Origin: a virus
Length of the DNA stretch: 21,751 nt
Virus record (IMG/VR): IMGVR_UViG_3300047497_000002
Location: 1 to 21,751 of that record
Reading direction: 5' to 3' (one strand)
Each line of letters starts with the position of its first letter. Position 1 is the first letter of the stretch. The translations under genes were made by a program, and so were the position numbers. Shown in pieces: positions 14,801 to 21,751 of this stretch. The notes beneath the pieces were generated by a model that was not told where the DNA came from, searched no databases, and saw only the letters and a program-made list of their open reading frames with translations.

Positions 14801-15862
14801 TTAGTTGCTCGAAAAGACCTTCACGACGGCCTCGGGACGGCGGCAGATCGGCAGCGGATTGCTTTCCGATTTGAGCTCGATCCCTTCGCCGTGGTCTTTG
14901 ATCTTCGGCGAGATATAGATCTGCTGGCCGCGCTGATTGACGAAGCGCAGATCGTGCGCCGGCGCATAATAGGTGCGGAACATTTTGCGCGTGCCGGTCG
15001 GAAAGGCCGAGCCGGTCTTGCTCGACCAAAACGACGTGTTGGTGAGCGTCGTCGCGGTCGGCGACGACTTGATCGGCGCCGTGCCGTAATATTCGCGGAA
15101 CAGAATGTTGCCGAACTTGAACTGCCGGCCCCACATATTGCCGGCGCTTTCCTTGCGCACAAGCTGCGCCAGCATGAGCGCCTGCTCGGCGTTCACATAG
15201 AACGCCTGCACGTTCGGATGCGTGATCAACGCCTCGAAAAACACAGGATCGACGATGCACTCGATCCCGTTCATGACTTCGCCCTGCAGATTTGTCGTCA
15301 CGGCCTGCCACACGGCGGCGCACTTCGACTGAATGTCAGTCCCGCTCGTGCCGAGGGCGAAATCAACCGTGGTTTGATTGACGCCGAGCGCAGTATAAAG
15401 ATTGATCAGCGTCTGCGAATTGCCGTCGACGATCGTGCCCTGCAGAGCGCCGCAGCGCAGCCATTCGAGCGTGACGTCGTGGTTCGCCTTGATGTCGACA
15501 AGACGCTTGCTGACTTCCTCGTCAACCGTCGTGAGGCGCTTGACGTCGTCCGTGACGATCAGAATGTCCTGAATGTCCTGCGGCGTGATCAGATCCAGCT
15601 CGGGGAAATGCGGGATCTCGATAAAGATCGACTGCGCCGTGCGCGGAAGCTGCGGCGTGGCAGGCGCGCCGCGCTCTTTGGCCGGCAGAACGCGCAGCGT
15701 GTGGTTTTCGTAAGTCAGCTCGACGATGCGGCTGACGCTGCCCTGCACGGGAAACAGATTCAGCTCGTTAACCAGGCCATAAAGGTTCGGGATCCGGTCG
15801 ACGCGCTCCGTCAGTTGCGTGTAGGTGTACGGAAAAATAAGGCTCAGATCTTCACCAGACAT
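14801..15862 (-). CDS. Major capsid protein, lambda gpE family
   Basis: 353 residues, near lambda gpE (341). Early residues LSLIFPYTYTQLTERVDRIPNLYG and ENHTLRVLPAKERGAP, then FIEIPHFPELDLITPQDIQ (about 80-98), are the standard start of this family, with the E-loop and N-arm in the HK97 fold. The middle has the spine helix region DIKANHDVTLEWLRCGALQGTIVD. The end reads GQQIYISPKIKDHGEGIELKSESNPLPICRRPEAVVKV, the usual C-terminal P-domain strand. It forms the icosahedral shell around the Nu3-like scaffold and is then locked by gpD. GGAG sits about 7-10 bases upstream. The gene has a hairpin on its 5' side and a terminator on its 3' side. Confidence 0.95.
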   Translation of the reverse strand: MSGEDLSLIFPYTYTQLTERVDRIPNLYGLVNELNLFPVQGSVSRIVELTYENHTLRVLPAKERGAPATPQLPRTAQSIFIEIPHFPELDLITPQDIQDILIVTDDVKRLTTVDEEVSKRLVDIKANHDVTLEWLRCGALQGTIVDGNSQTLINLYTALGVNQTTVDFALGTSGTDIQSKCAAVWQAVTTNLQGEVMNGIECIVDPVFFEALITHPNVQAFYVNAEQALMLAQLVRKESAGNMWGRQFKFGNILFREYYGTAPIKSSPTATTLTNTSFWSSKTGSAFPTGTRKMFRTYYAPAHDLRFVNQRGQQIYISPKIKDHGEGIELKSESNPLPICRRPEAVVKVFSSN

Positions 15863-15894
15863 TGGACTCTCCGTATGGCGCGCGACCGCGGCCC

Positions 15895-15912
15895 CGTTTG
15901 CTCACGCAAACG
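15895..15912 (-). other. Hairpin in the leader of the capsid gene
   Basis: Perfect 7-bp stem CGTTTGC with its complement and a 4-base loop, about 33 bases before the capsid start, in the largest non-coding gap of the window (142 bases). No sigma-70-like promoter is evident there. It could protect or modulate the capsid mRNA. Confidence 0.5.
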
Positions 15913-15970
15913 AGGCGATCGGAGCGGCGGCTTTCGGTTTCAGGGATTGCGGTTGCGCGGGTTTGTTTGG

Positions 15971-15999
15971 TGAGGCGGCGCCGCGCGCGCGCCGCCTCA
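15971..15999 (-). other. GC-rich hairpin after the decoration protein gene
   Basis: An 11-bp perfect stem (TGAGGCGGCGC with its complement) around a 7-base CG loop, just after the decoration gene stop. On the minus strand it is followed by ACCAAACAAACCC, not a T tract, so it is not a typical intrinsic terminator. Possible RNA stabiliser or pause. Confidence 0.55.
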
Positions 16000-16004
16000 A
16001 TTCG

Positions 16005-16682
16005 TTACGACGGGCGGCAGATAATGCCGGCGGCGGCGAGCTGCGCGAGCGCGGCGGCTTGCTGCGTTCCGGTAATGCCCGACGGCCAGATCAGGCCATC
16101 GGTCAAAAGCACGGCCTGGCGCTCGACCAGAAGCACGGAGGCGTCGCTACCGGACGGCACGGTCGTCTGCTTCACGACGACGCCCATCGCCACGGCCGAG
16201 CCGTCGGTCGCCGTCGGATTGAGCGGCACGACCTTGCCACTGCCCGCAGCGACCACGATCGTAAAGCCGTCGCCGGCAGCAAAGGCCGTGCCGCCGGCGG
16301 TAATGGTAAAGCCGAGCTGATTGGCGAACGCCGTGCCGGTCGCCCCTTCGCCGACGATCTTGCCGCTCGGATCAATGACATTGTACTTCGTCGCGGCGAG
16401 GAACTCGATCGAATAGGTGCCGTTCTGGATCCCGGCTTGCGCCGTCACCGCGCCAACGGTGCCGTTGCCGGTGTTGCCGGCGTTGGCAGTCGCCGAGCCT
16501 GGCGTGCCGGCGGTCTGCTTGCCCATGACGGTGCCGACGTCGAGCAGCCCGGCGATCGCCTGACTGGCGGCGCAATTGGCAAGGGCGGTTTCCTGCTCGA
16601 AAGAAAATTCCTCGGCCGGAAACCATTTCAGGACTGCGGTCTGCAGCGTCTGACGATTGACGGTTTTCGTATAGAGAGTCAT
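16005..16682 (-). CDS. Head decoration protein, lambda gpD-like, with inserted domain
   Basis: 225 residues, twice lambda gpD (110). The outer parts fit gpD: EEFSFEQETALAN, AGLLDVGTVMGK (about 45-56) and, after the extra piece, VVPLNPTATDGSAVAMGVVVKQT with ASVLLVERQAVL and a final helix ending GIICRPS. Residues about 58-150 form a Gly/Thr-rich insert (GNTGNGTVGAVTAQAG, GTYSIEF, TGTAFANQLGFTITAGG, AAGDGFTIVVAAGSG), a beta module I recall from other phage structural proteins. gpD binds threefold sites and stabilises the expanded capsid, so the insert would face outward. AGGAG lies about 10 bases before the ATG. A GC hairpin follows the gene. Confidence 0.85.
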   Translation of the reverse strand: MTLYTKTVNRQTLQTAVLKWFPAEEFSFEQETALANCAASQAIAGLLDVGTVMGKQTAGTPGSATANAGNTGNGTVGAVTAQAGIQNGTYSIEFLAATKYNVIDPSGKIVGEGATGTAFANQLGFTITAGGTAFAAGDGFTIVVAAGSGKVVPLNPTATDGSAVAMGVVVKQTTVPSGSDASVLLVERQAVLLTDGLIWPSGITGTQQAAALAQLAAAGIICRPS

Positions 16683-16758
16683 GGCGGATCAGCTCCTAGT
16701 GCAGCTCGAGCGGATCACGCGCGAGCGGGTTTAACGAACGTGCGGGAGAACGGGCGCT

Positions 16759-17247
16759 TTACTTGCGCAGCGACTTTTCGCCGTTTGTGGTGCGGCTCAC
16801 TTCGCGCTCGAGCGCGGCGTCGAGGCCGGCGAGCCGGCTTTTCTCGGCGTCACCACTTGCGCTTTCGACAGCGTCGACTTTCGGCGCGTGATTGGTCATG
16901 AGCGCATCGAGCCGCGACGTCGGCGCGGCCTCGGCCTTTGGCGCCGCGGCGAGAATGCCGATCGCGGCCTCGGCCGTCATGTCCGTGTCGAATGCAAGAT
17001 GCTGCGCGAGCGCTTCGCGGCCCTTGGCGTGCTCGCTGCCGAGAATTGCCTTGGCGCGAGCGCGCTCGTCGGCCTTTGCATTGCCGGCAGGCTCTGCGGC
17101 GGGCGCGGCAGCCGGCGCTGCAGGCGCGGCGGCGGCCGGAGCTGCAGGCGCCGGAGCTGCAGGCGCGGCGGCGGCGGCCGGAGCTGCAGCGGCAGCCGGA
17201 GTGAGGGCAGCCGCGTGCACGGCGGCGAGTCCGCTTTCTTTCGACAT
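16759..17247 (-). CDS. Capsid scaffold protein (Nu3-like), separate from the protease
   Basis: 162 residues from the ATG at 17247, with GGAG 8 bases upstream. Residues 12-54 are nearly all Ala and Pro, probably a disordered linker. Residues about 57-103 (KADERARAKAILGSEHAKGR, EALAQHLAFDTDMTAEAAIG) match the C-terminal domain I recall on S49-type prohead proteases of alphaproteobacterial phages, and a charged helical end follows (LDAALEREV). In lambda the scaffold Nu3 is translated from an internal start in the protease gene. Here it follows the protease in the same frame after one UGA. It should fill the procapsid and be removed by the protease. Confidence 0.78.
   Translation of the reverse strand: MSKESGLAAVHAAALTPAAAAAPAAAAAPAAPAPAAPAAAAPAAPAAAPAAEPAGNAKADERARAKAILGSEHAKGREALAQHLAFDTDMTAEAAIGILAAAPKAEAAPTSRLDALMTNHAPKVDAVESASGDAEKSRLAGLDAALEREVSRTTNGEKSLRK
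17086..17214 (-). repeat. Ala/Pro-coding low-complexity repeat in the scaffold gene
   Basis: Imperfect direct repeats of a unit like GCGCCTGCAGCTCCGG coding PAAPAAAAP blocks, with CTGCAG recurring four times. The region is likely to vary in length by slippage. It codes for the linker between the scaffold start and its conserved C-terminal domain. Confidence 0.7.
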
Positions 17248-17280
17248 TGGATTTTCTCCGATTAGCTTGAGGAAGGATCA
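17248..17280 (-). other. In-frame UGA junction between protease and scaffold
   Basis: From the protease stop TGA at 17278-17280 to the scaffold ATG there are ten sense codons (SFLKLIGENP) and no other stop, in the same reading frame (18198 minus 17247 is divisible by 3). The GGAG ribosome site falls inside this short stretch. Reading through would give a 479-residue protease-scaffold fusion. Confidence 0.9.
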
Positions 17281-18198
17281 GCCGACGCGCGCCAAAAATT
17301 CATTGAACGCGAGTTGCGGCCGGACAACGCCGTCAGCGAGCCCAGCCTCGACGGCAGCGTCGCCGCGGAAAACGTCGGCCTCGGTTTCGAGCGCGGCTTT
17401 TTTCGACAGCCGGCGCCCGCGAAAGCGGGCGACCGTGCCGGCGAACAGATCGCGGGCCGCGTCAATGTCGCGCTGGAAGCGCGCCGCGACGTCCGCGGAT
17501 AACGGTTTGAACGGAGAGCCGTCGGCCTTGCGATCGCCCGACGTGATCACGGTCACGCGCATGCCGTCATTTTCGATCGCGCGCGAGAAATCGACGTGCA
17601 TGGTGATGACGCCGATCGAGCCGGCATAGCCGGTCGCAGGCAGCACGATCTGACGCGCTGCCGAGGCGAGCAAATAACCGGCCGAAAGCGCATTGTCCGT
17701 CAGGATCGCGATCGTCGGCTTGGCGGCAGACAGCTCGCCGATCATTTCGGCCGTATCGAAAGCGCCGGAAACCTCGCCGCCGAAACTGTCGATCTCAAAC
17801 ACGACGCCGGCGACGCTCGGATCCGCCATAGCGGCGGCGACTTGCGCTTGAATGCCTTGATACGACGTTTCGCCGGAAAAACTGCCAATCCAGCCGCCCT
17901 TATGCACGAGCGAGCCCTCGATCGCGATCACGGCGACCGAGCCGATCCGCGTCAAGATCTGATCGCGCGTCACGCCGCGCGCCTCGAGCCGCTTATCGTA
18001 GCCAAGGACGCCCATGTTTTCAGACGGCCGCCCCTCGGCGAACGCGACATGATCGAGCGCCGGCGGCCCGTCGATCACGAGCTGACCGTCGACCAGGCGG
18101 CCGCCCAGGCCGGCGACAATCGCGACGGCCTTGCCGGCGTCGACCATCAGCGGCGTGTTAAAGACGCGCGCGGCAATGTGAGGCAAAAGAACGTTCAT
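17278..18198 (-). CDS. Prohead protease, S49 family (lambda gpC-like)
   Basis: 306 residues from the ATG at 18198, with AGGAG 8 bases upstream. The fold and catalytic residues of the S49/SppA family are visible: DSFGGEV (137-143), LSAGYLLASAA with probable nucleophile Ser172, YAGSIGVITMHVD (191-203), and GDRKADG with the probable general base Lys224. It cleaves the scaffold and portal N-terminus during procapsid maturation. Lambda gpC is 439 residues because the scaffold domain is fused to it. Here the frame stops at an UGA after the catalytic domain and the scaffold is a separate gene directly downstream in the same frame. The portal gene ends 11 bases upstream, as in lambda. Confidence 0.92.
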   Translation of the reverse strand: MNVLLPHIAARVFNTPLMVDAGKAVAIVAGLGGRLVDGQLVIDGPPALDHVAFAEGRPSENMGVLGYDKRLEARGVTRDQILTRIGSVAVIAIEGSLVHKGGWIGSFSGETSYQGIQAQVAAAMADPSVAGVVFEIDSFGGEVSGAFDTAEMIGELSAAKPTIAILTDNALSAGYLLASAARQIVLPATGYAGSIGVITMHVDFSRAIENDGMRVTVITSGDRKADGSPFKPLSADVAARFQRDIDAARDLFAGTVARFRGRRLSKKAALETEADVFRGDAAVEAGLADGVVRPQLAFNEFLARVG

Positions 18199-18209
18199 CG
18201 CCGTAGCTC

Positions 18210-19967
18210 CTAAATAGGCCGTCGAGCAGCAATGTTCTGCTCGATCGCGCGCAAGCGGCTCTCGAATGATGCGATCGTTGCGTCGACCTCGGCCTTTTCG
18301 CCGCCGTCCGGCTTACCGCCGCCCGGCAGTTCCTCGGGCGCCTCGACGCCGGCGGGATCGTCGGACGGATCTGTCGCAATCCGTCCAGGCGCCGAAACAG
18401 CGCGAACCAGGCCGCGCGCGGCCAGCTCGTCTTTCTCGATCGCAGCCTGATCGAGAACATCCTCCCAATCCTCGCCGCCAAGGGCGCACTCTTCCTCGAG
18501 CGTCGACGTGAGCTGATCCATTCGGATGCCGGCCGATTGCGCTTCCTTGACCGGATCGACATAGCCGCGCCCCGGCCCGATCCAACGCGCCTCGAGATAG
18601 GCGCCCGGCATCGTCCAAAAATCAGGCGCGCCGGCCGGCGTTTTCAGAAAGCCGCGATCAAAACTTTCCTCGACGACGGCGTAATAGATCGGGACGATCA
18701 CTTGCTCGACGAAAACGGAAAACTCGGCCTCAATGTGCCGCCACACTTCATTGAGTGCAGCGCGCGCCGACGAATAATTCGTCCGCGACCAATCCATCGC
18801 GAGCTGCTCATAGGAAATGCCAAGCGCAGCCGCGATCGACTGCAAAAATGCAGTCTGAAAATGCTGAAAAGCATTCGTTTGCCGCGGCGAAGCGTTGATC
18901 TTGATCTCGTCGCCGATCGGCAAAACCGGAATGCGAACGCCATTGAGGCGTGCCGGGTTTTCCCGCCAGTGCGCATTGCGCTTGTCGGCGAACGTCGAGG
19001 CCTGCGGCGTGAACGCCTGCGTCGCCTCGGCGATCGGCAAATTGGAATGAACAAAAGCGGCGAACAGCGCATTGACGGTCGCGCTTGCCAATTCGGCGTC
19101 CGCAAATTTCGTGATCATGCGCAGCCGCGTCATGAGCGCGGCGAACGGCGTCACCGATCGGGACTGATCCTCGCGGTCCGGTTCCATCGCGTGAATGAAA
19201 ACGGGCCGGCCCCATTCCGTCACGCGCGGGATCGTCGTCCATTTGAGCTGTTGCGCGTAACGGAAATAATCGGACGGATGGCCGTTGCGCACGTGATAAG
19301 CGAGCGGCGTGCCATCCTCGTCGTATGAGATCCCGCCGCGCATCGTCAGCGTGTCCGCCTGCCCCATTGGATTGCACAGGCGATCAGGATCAATCACGCG
19401 CAGGCATGTCGCGTAACGGGCAAGCGGATCCTTGCGCCAGGTCAAATAGGCCGTCGTCTCGCCGCGGCGCTTCCACGTGCGCGCCATCAGGCGCAATTGC
19501 GTATTGAGCCCATAGCGCCGCTGCGCGTCATTGAACTTGCGCGGATCGTTGGCAAAGAGCTGCCATTCGCTTTTGAGCTGTTGCGCGAGATCTTTCAGCC
19601 TGGCGCGGCCATCCTTGCTCGAGGAGTCAATACCGAGCGCGCGGGCGTTCGGCCGTGGCGACAAGCGCACGCCGGCGCCGACAAGCATGTCGACCAGGCG
19701 AGTGACCGCGGCGCGCGCGTGCGGATCATTACGATAAAGATCATCCGCGCGCGCGTTTGCCCAGACACGATCGTAAAGTGTCGAGCTTTCGCCCGACGTG
19801 AGCGGCGGACGCCAAGCATAGGTTTCCTGAGTGTCCAGGCTCGCGCCCTTGTAGGACGTCGGAAACTGCCGGCCGTCGCCGCGATACTCTGTCGGCGACC
19901 ACAACGTATCGGCCAAATGCTGCAGCGGCGATGACGCCATCGCCCGCAGCTCGCGCAAAATCGGCAT
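18210..19967 (-). CDS. Portal protein, lambda gpB family
   Basis: 585 residues, slightly longer than lambda gpB (533). Family segments appear in order: RAAVTRLVDMLVGAGVRLSP (about 85-104), CLRVIDPDRLCNP (about 188-200), AYHVRNGHPSDYF and WGRPVFIHAMEPDREDQSRSVTPFAALMTRL (about 250-283). The C-terminal third has the helical AFQHFQTAFLQSIAAALGISYEQL region, and the tail is acidic and Pro/Gly-rich. Twelve copies form the channel vertex for packaging and tail joining. The ATG directly follows the TAA of the small upstream gene; the ribosome site is weak, suggesting coupled translation. An Arg-rich end (IAARRPI) comes just before the protease gene. Confidence 0.95.
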   Translation of the reverse strand: MPILRELRAMASSPLQHLADTLWSPTEYRGDGRQFPTSYKGASLDTQETYAWRPPLTSGESSTLYDRVWANARADDLYRNDPHARAAVTRLVDMLVGAGVRLSPRPNARALGIDSSSKDGRARLKDLAQQLKSEWQLFANDPRKFNDAQRRYGLNTQLRLMARTWKRRGETTAYLTWRKDPLARYATCLRVIDPDRLCNPMGQADTLTMRGGISYDEDGTPLAYHVRNGHPSDYFRYAQQLKWTTIPRVTEWGRPVFIHAMEPDREDQSRSVTPFAALMTRLRMITKFADAELASATVNALFAAFVHSNLPIAEATQAFTPQASTFADKRNAHWRENPARLNGVRIPVLPIGDEIKINASPRQTNAFQHFQTAFLQSIAAALGISYEQLAMDWSRTNYSSARAALNEVWRHIEAEFSVFVEQVIVPIYYAVVEESFDRGFLKTPAGAPDFWTMPGAYLEARWIGPGRGYVDPVKEAQSAGIRMDQLTSTLEEECALGGEDWEDVLDQAAIEKDELAARGLVRAVSAPGRIATDPSDDPAGVEAPEELPGGGKPDGGEKAEVDATIASFESRLRAIEQNIAARRPI

Positions 19968-20150
19968 TTATTTGTTCACCAGGTCGCCGGCAGCGTTAAA
20001 AACGCGACGGCTGAAACCGAGCGCGCCGATCGGGCGCTGCGCCACCTTTTCGGCGACGTTTTTCTCGATCTCGGCCGGCGACAATTCCGGCGCGTGCTGC
20101 TCGATCTTGCGACGCTCGGCGTCGGCAGCGCGGCGATCCTTGCGGGACAT
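19968..20150 (-). CDS. Small unknown protein between gpW and portal
   Basis: 60 residues from the ATG at 20150, chosen because AGGAG lies 7 bases upstream; a GTG at 20156 would be only 1 base from that site. The sequence (MSRKDRRAADAERRKIEQHA, then ELSPAEIEKNVAEKVAQRPI) is highly charged and helical, ending in FSRRVFNAAGDLVNK. I do not recognise a family. Lambda has portal directly after gpW, so this is an additional gene. Its stop abuts the portal start. It could be a portal or packaging cofactor, but only position supports that. Confidence 0.75.
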   Translation of the reverse strand: MSRKDRRAADAERRKIEQHAPELSPAEIEKNVAEKVAQRPIGALGFSRRVFNAAGDLVNK

Positions 20151-20160
20151 GGTCACGCTC

Positions 20161-20388
20161 CTAAAAAATGATCCCGATGGCGCCGCGCTGATGCCGCATC
20201 AGGCCGGCGGCCTCACGCTCGAGCTGCTCGACGTAACCTTTTAGCTCGTTGATCTTCGCCGGCGTGAACTCGGATTCAGATCCGTCAGACAGACGGATCC
20301 GCACAACGCGCGTACCGATTTGCAAGCGATGTAGTGCGATGCGCGCCTCGGCGAGCATTTGGTCGATCGACAGGCAGGAATCGGTCAT
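20161..20388 (-). CDS. Head-tail joining protein, lambda gpW family
   Basis: 75 residues, close to lambda gpW (68). It matches that protein well: LAEARIALHRLQIGTRVVRI (lambda AAARAALHDLMTGKRVATV), then SEFTPAKINELKGYVEQLE (lambda VEFTATSVSDLKKYIAELE) and LMRHQRGAIGIIF (lambda TQRRRGPAGFYV). gpW plugs the portal after packaging and prepares for FII and tail attachment. It starts 3 bases after the terminase stop and is followed by the 60-residue gene. The gene order terminase-gpW agrees with lambda. An internal ATG at 20358 is a less likely start. Confidence 0.9.
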   Translation of the reverse strand: MTDSCLSIDQMLAEARIALHRLQIGTRVVRIRLSDGSESEFTPAKINELKGYVEQLEREAAGLMRHQRGAIGIIF

Positions 20389-20391
20389 CGG

Positions 20392-21751
20392 TCACCACAC
20401 ATCGCGGTTAATGTCGGCAAGCGAGCTGAAAAGTTTATCGACGCCGCTCGAGGCCGGCGCGACAGCGGGCGCGCCGGCCTCGAGACTGCCCCCGGCGGGA
20501 GTCGTGTCATGAACCGAGGGCGACGCATGAAGCTGGCGCGGCGTAAACAGATCCGGCGTCTGCAGATCAGCCGGCACATGACGCTCGCGCGCGCGTTCCG
20601 CCCATCCGGCCGCCGTCGTGCCGACAAACCAGGAATGCGCGGCCGCAAGGTTGAGAACTCGACAGTCGAAAAAATGATTTTCGCGATGCGATCGCTGTTT
20701 CCATTTTTTCTCGACGCGGCCGCGCTTGACCTCATCCTCGACGTATTCAGACGTGATCTGCTTGAAATAATTTTCGTCGAGGAAGCGGCCGAAATGGCAA
20801 AAGCCCGGCGGATAGATCAGCGCGGCGCCCTGCACGATCGGCATCAGCGCGGCATAGGTATAAAACTTCGATTTGAGCGGCCACGTGCCGACCAGGCGCA
20901 ATTTTGCGCCGCCCTTGATGCGCCGGCCGCGATAATCGACGTCCTGATCGGTCGCCGTTCCGAGCGGCACCTTATTCCAGCCATCGACGCCTTTGGTCGC
21001 TTTGGTGCCGTGATGCCGCCGCGTCCAGTCGTAAACGACGTCGGTGCGATAACCGGAGTCGACGAGCAGCTCGTCGAGACGAAACGTGTGGCCGAACTCG
21101 TCGGGCCACTCCCGCGCATAGATTTTCGTCAGCTCGGCGAAAGCGCCGGAGTCCGATTCCGTGGTTGCGCCGTCGAGATAGTCGGCAAAGATCGTCCAGC
21201 TCTGTTGATCCGGCGCCCAGGCGACAACCTCGACATAAATGCCGCGCATCTGCACGTCGGCGCCGGCGGTCAAGAGCAGCGCGCCGGCGGGAATGACGCC
21301 CTCTTTGTAATCCTCACGCCGCTGCATAAGCAGATCGTGATCGGGCGCGTCGCCGGCTATATCGAACGGCAGGCCGAGAAAGAGATTCCAGAACGTCTTT
21401 AGCTTGTTCGGATCGTCGCCGGCCTCGACAAACTCTTTTGCGATCGCGTCCCACGGCACAAAGGGCGATGCCAGCGCGTCAAAGTGATAGCTCGGATATT
21501 TGCCCGGCGCCGACGCGGTCGCGATCCATTGTCCGGTGCGATAGACGGCGACCTTTTGCCAGCCCTCAATGATGCCGCCGCAGCATTGGGTGACGTAATG
21601 CGCCTCGTATGGATAGGCGTTCTTAAATTTCAGGCCGTGCGTCGAAGGATCTTCCGGCGCGTGCCACTCAAAAACGATCCGCTCGCCGCAATGCGGACAG
21701 GCGACGTGCCAGCGCCGCTTATCGCCGGCCTCATAGATCTGCTCGATCTTT
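20392..21751 (-). CDS. Terminase large subunit (lambda GpA family), N-terminus outside window
   Basis: The frame is open from the right edge to the TGA at 20392, giving 452 visible residues; the ATPase domain lies beyond the window. The first visible part has a CPHCG zinc-ribbon-like pair (residues 18-21), with a CC pair about 35 residues later, as in GpA. The C-terminal nuclease domain shows LTAGADVQMRGIYVEVVAW (acidic Asp in GADVQ), ELLVDSGYRTDVVYDW, and NHFFDCRVLNLAAAHSW, the three acidic positions of the family. It cuts cos and drives packaging with the small subunit, which should lie to the right of the window. The last 55 residues are Pro/Ser/Ala-rich and probably form the prohead-binding tail. 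gpW follows after 3 bases. Confidence 0.93.
   Translation of the reverse strand, partial: KIEQIYEAGDKRRWHVACPHCGERIVFEWHAPEDPSTHGLKFKNAYPYEAHYVTQCCGGIIEGWQKVAVYRTGQWIATASAPGKYPSYHFDALASPFVPWDAIAKEFVEAGDDPNKLKTFWNLFLGLPFDIAGDAPDHDLLMQRREDYKEGVIPAGALLLTAGADVQMRGIYVEVVAWAPDQQSWTIFADYLDGATTESDSGAFAELTKIYAREWPDEFGHTFRLDELLVDSGYRTDVVYDWTRRHHGTKATKGVDGWNKVPLGTATDQDVDYRGRRIKGGAKLRLVGTWPLKSKFYTYAALMPIVQGAALIYPPGFCHFGRFLDENYFKQITSEYVEDEVKRGRVEKKWKQRSHRENHFFDCRVLNLAAAHSWFVGTTAAGWAERARERHVPADLQTPDLFTPRQLHASPSVHDTTPAGGSLEAGAPAVAPASSGVDKLFSSLADINRDVW

Noticed and set aside
14742-15323. Longer FII-like frame from 15323
   Set aside because: It would overlap nearly half of the capsid gene and cross the terminator; the ATG at 14741 has a good ribosome site.
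14762-15973. 403-codon open frame on the plus strand across the capsid gene
   Set aside because: Antisense to the well-supported major capsid gene; shadow composition.
15863-16004. Possible promoter in the largest gap
   Set aside because: No sigma-70-like -35/-10 pair seen on the minus strand; only hairpins and a ribosome site. An unusual phage late promoter cannot be excluded.
1-21751. Defence, anti-defence, toxin-antitoxin or retron-like system
   Set aside because: Gaps between structural genes are too short, and none of the unassigned proteins shows such motifs.

Overview
The window holds the structural (late) gene block of a tailed bacteriophage or prophage, read entirely from the minus strand. 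It starts inside the large terminase gene at the right edge (21751) and ends inside a tail-fibre gene at the left edge (1). I see no chromosomal host genes, tRNA, rRNA, integrase, attachment site, lysis cassette or CRISPR array, so the sequence does not show whether this is an integrated prophage or a free phage. High GC, heavy use of GCC/GGC/GTC/ATC codons and abundant CGATCG suggest an alphaproteobacterial (perhaps Rhizobiales) host; that is inference.

Head module, lambda-like, 21751 to about 14340: large terminase GpA, gpW joining protein, a 60-residue unknown, portal gpB, S49 prohead protease gpC, scaffold (Nu3-like), decoration protein gpD, major capsid gpE and an FII-like connector. These package DNA, build and mature the procapsid, and prepare the neck.

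Tail module, Mu-like and contractile, 14335 to 1: a probable tail terminator, DUF2635 (Mu gp38-like), sheath (gpL), tube (gpM), tail assembly chaperone with a -1 frameshift extension (gp41 and its extension), tape measure, a separate lytic transglycosylase, gpN, a small accessory gene, gpP hub, gp45 spike, an unknown gene, gp46, gp47 (baseplate J), gp48, and a glycine-rich tail fibre that runs off the window. The virion should be a myovirus with a lambda-type head on a Mu-type tail.

Genes are tightly packed, often with overlapping or abutting stop and start codons. The longer gaps lie around the genes whose products are needed in most copies (decoration, capsid, sheath, tube), and these gaps hold GC-rich hairpins, two of which look like intrinsic terminators. 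No promoter could be identified.

Most notable points: (1) a T_TTT_TTT slippery site in the tail chaperone gene leading to a 58-residue -1 frame extension with no start codon of its own; (2) a single in-frame UGA separating protease from scaffold, where lambda has one continuous frame; (3) terminator-like hairpins inside the operon with no room for a promoter behind them; (4) apparent inserted domains in both the sheath and the decoration protein; (5) a tail-fibre reading frame that stays open through the left edge. I found no convincing undescribed non-structural system; the least explained genes are at 3619-4263, 5911-6240, 13487-14335 and 19968-20150.
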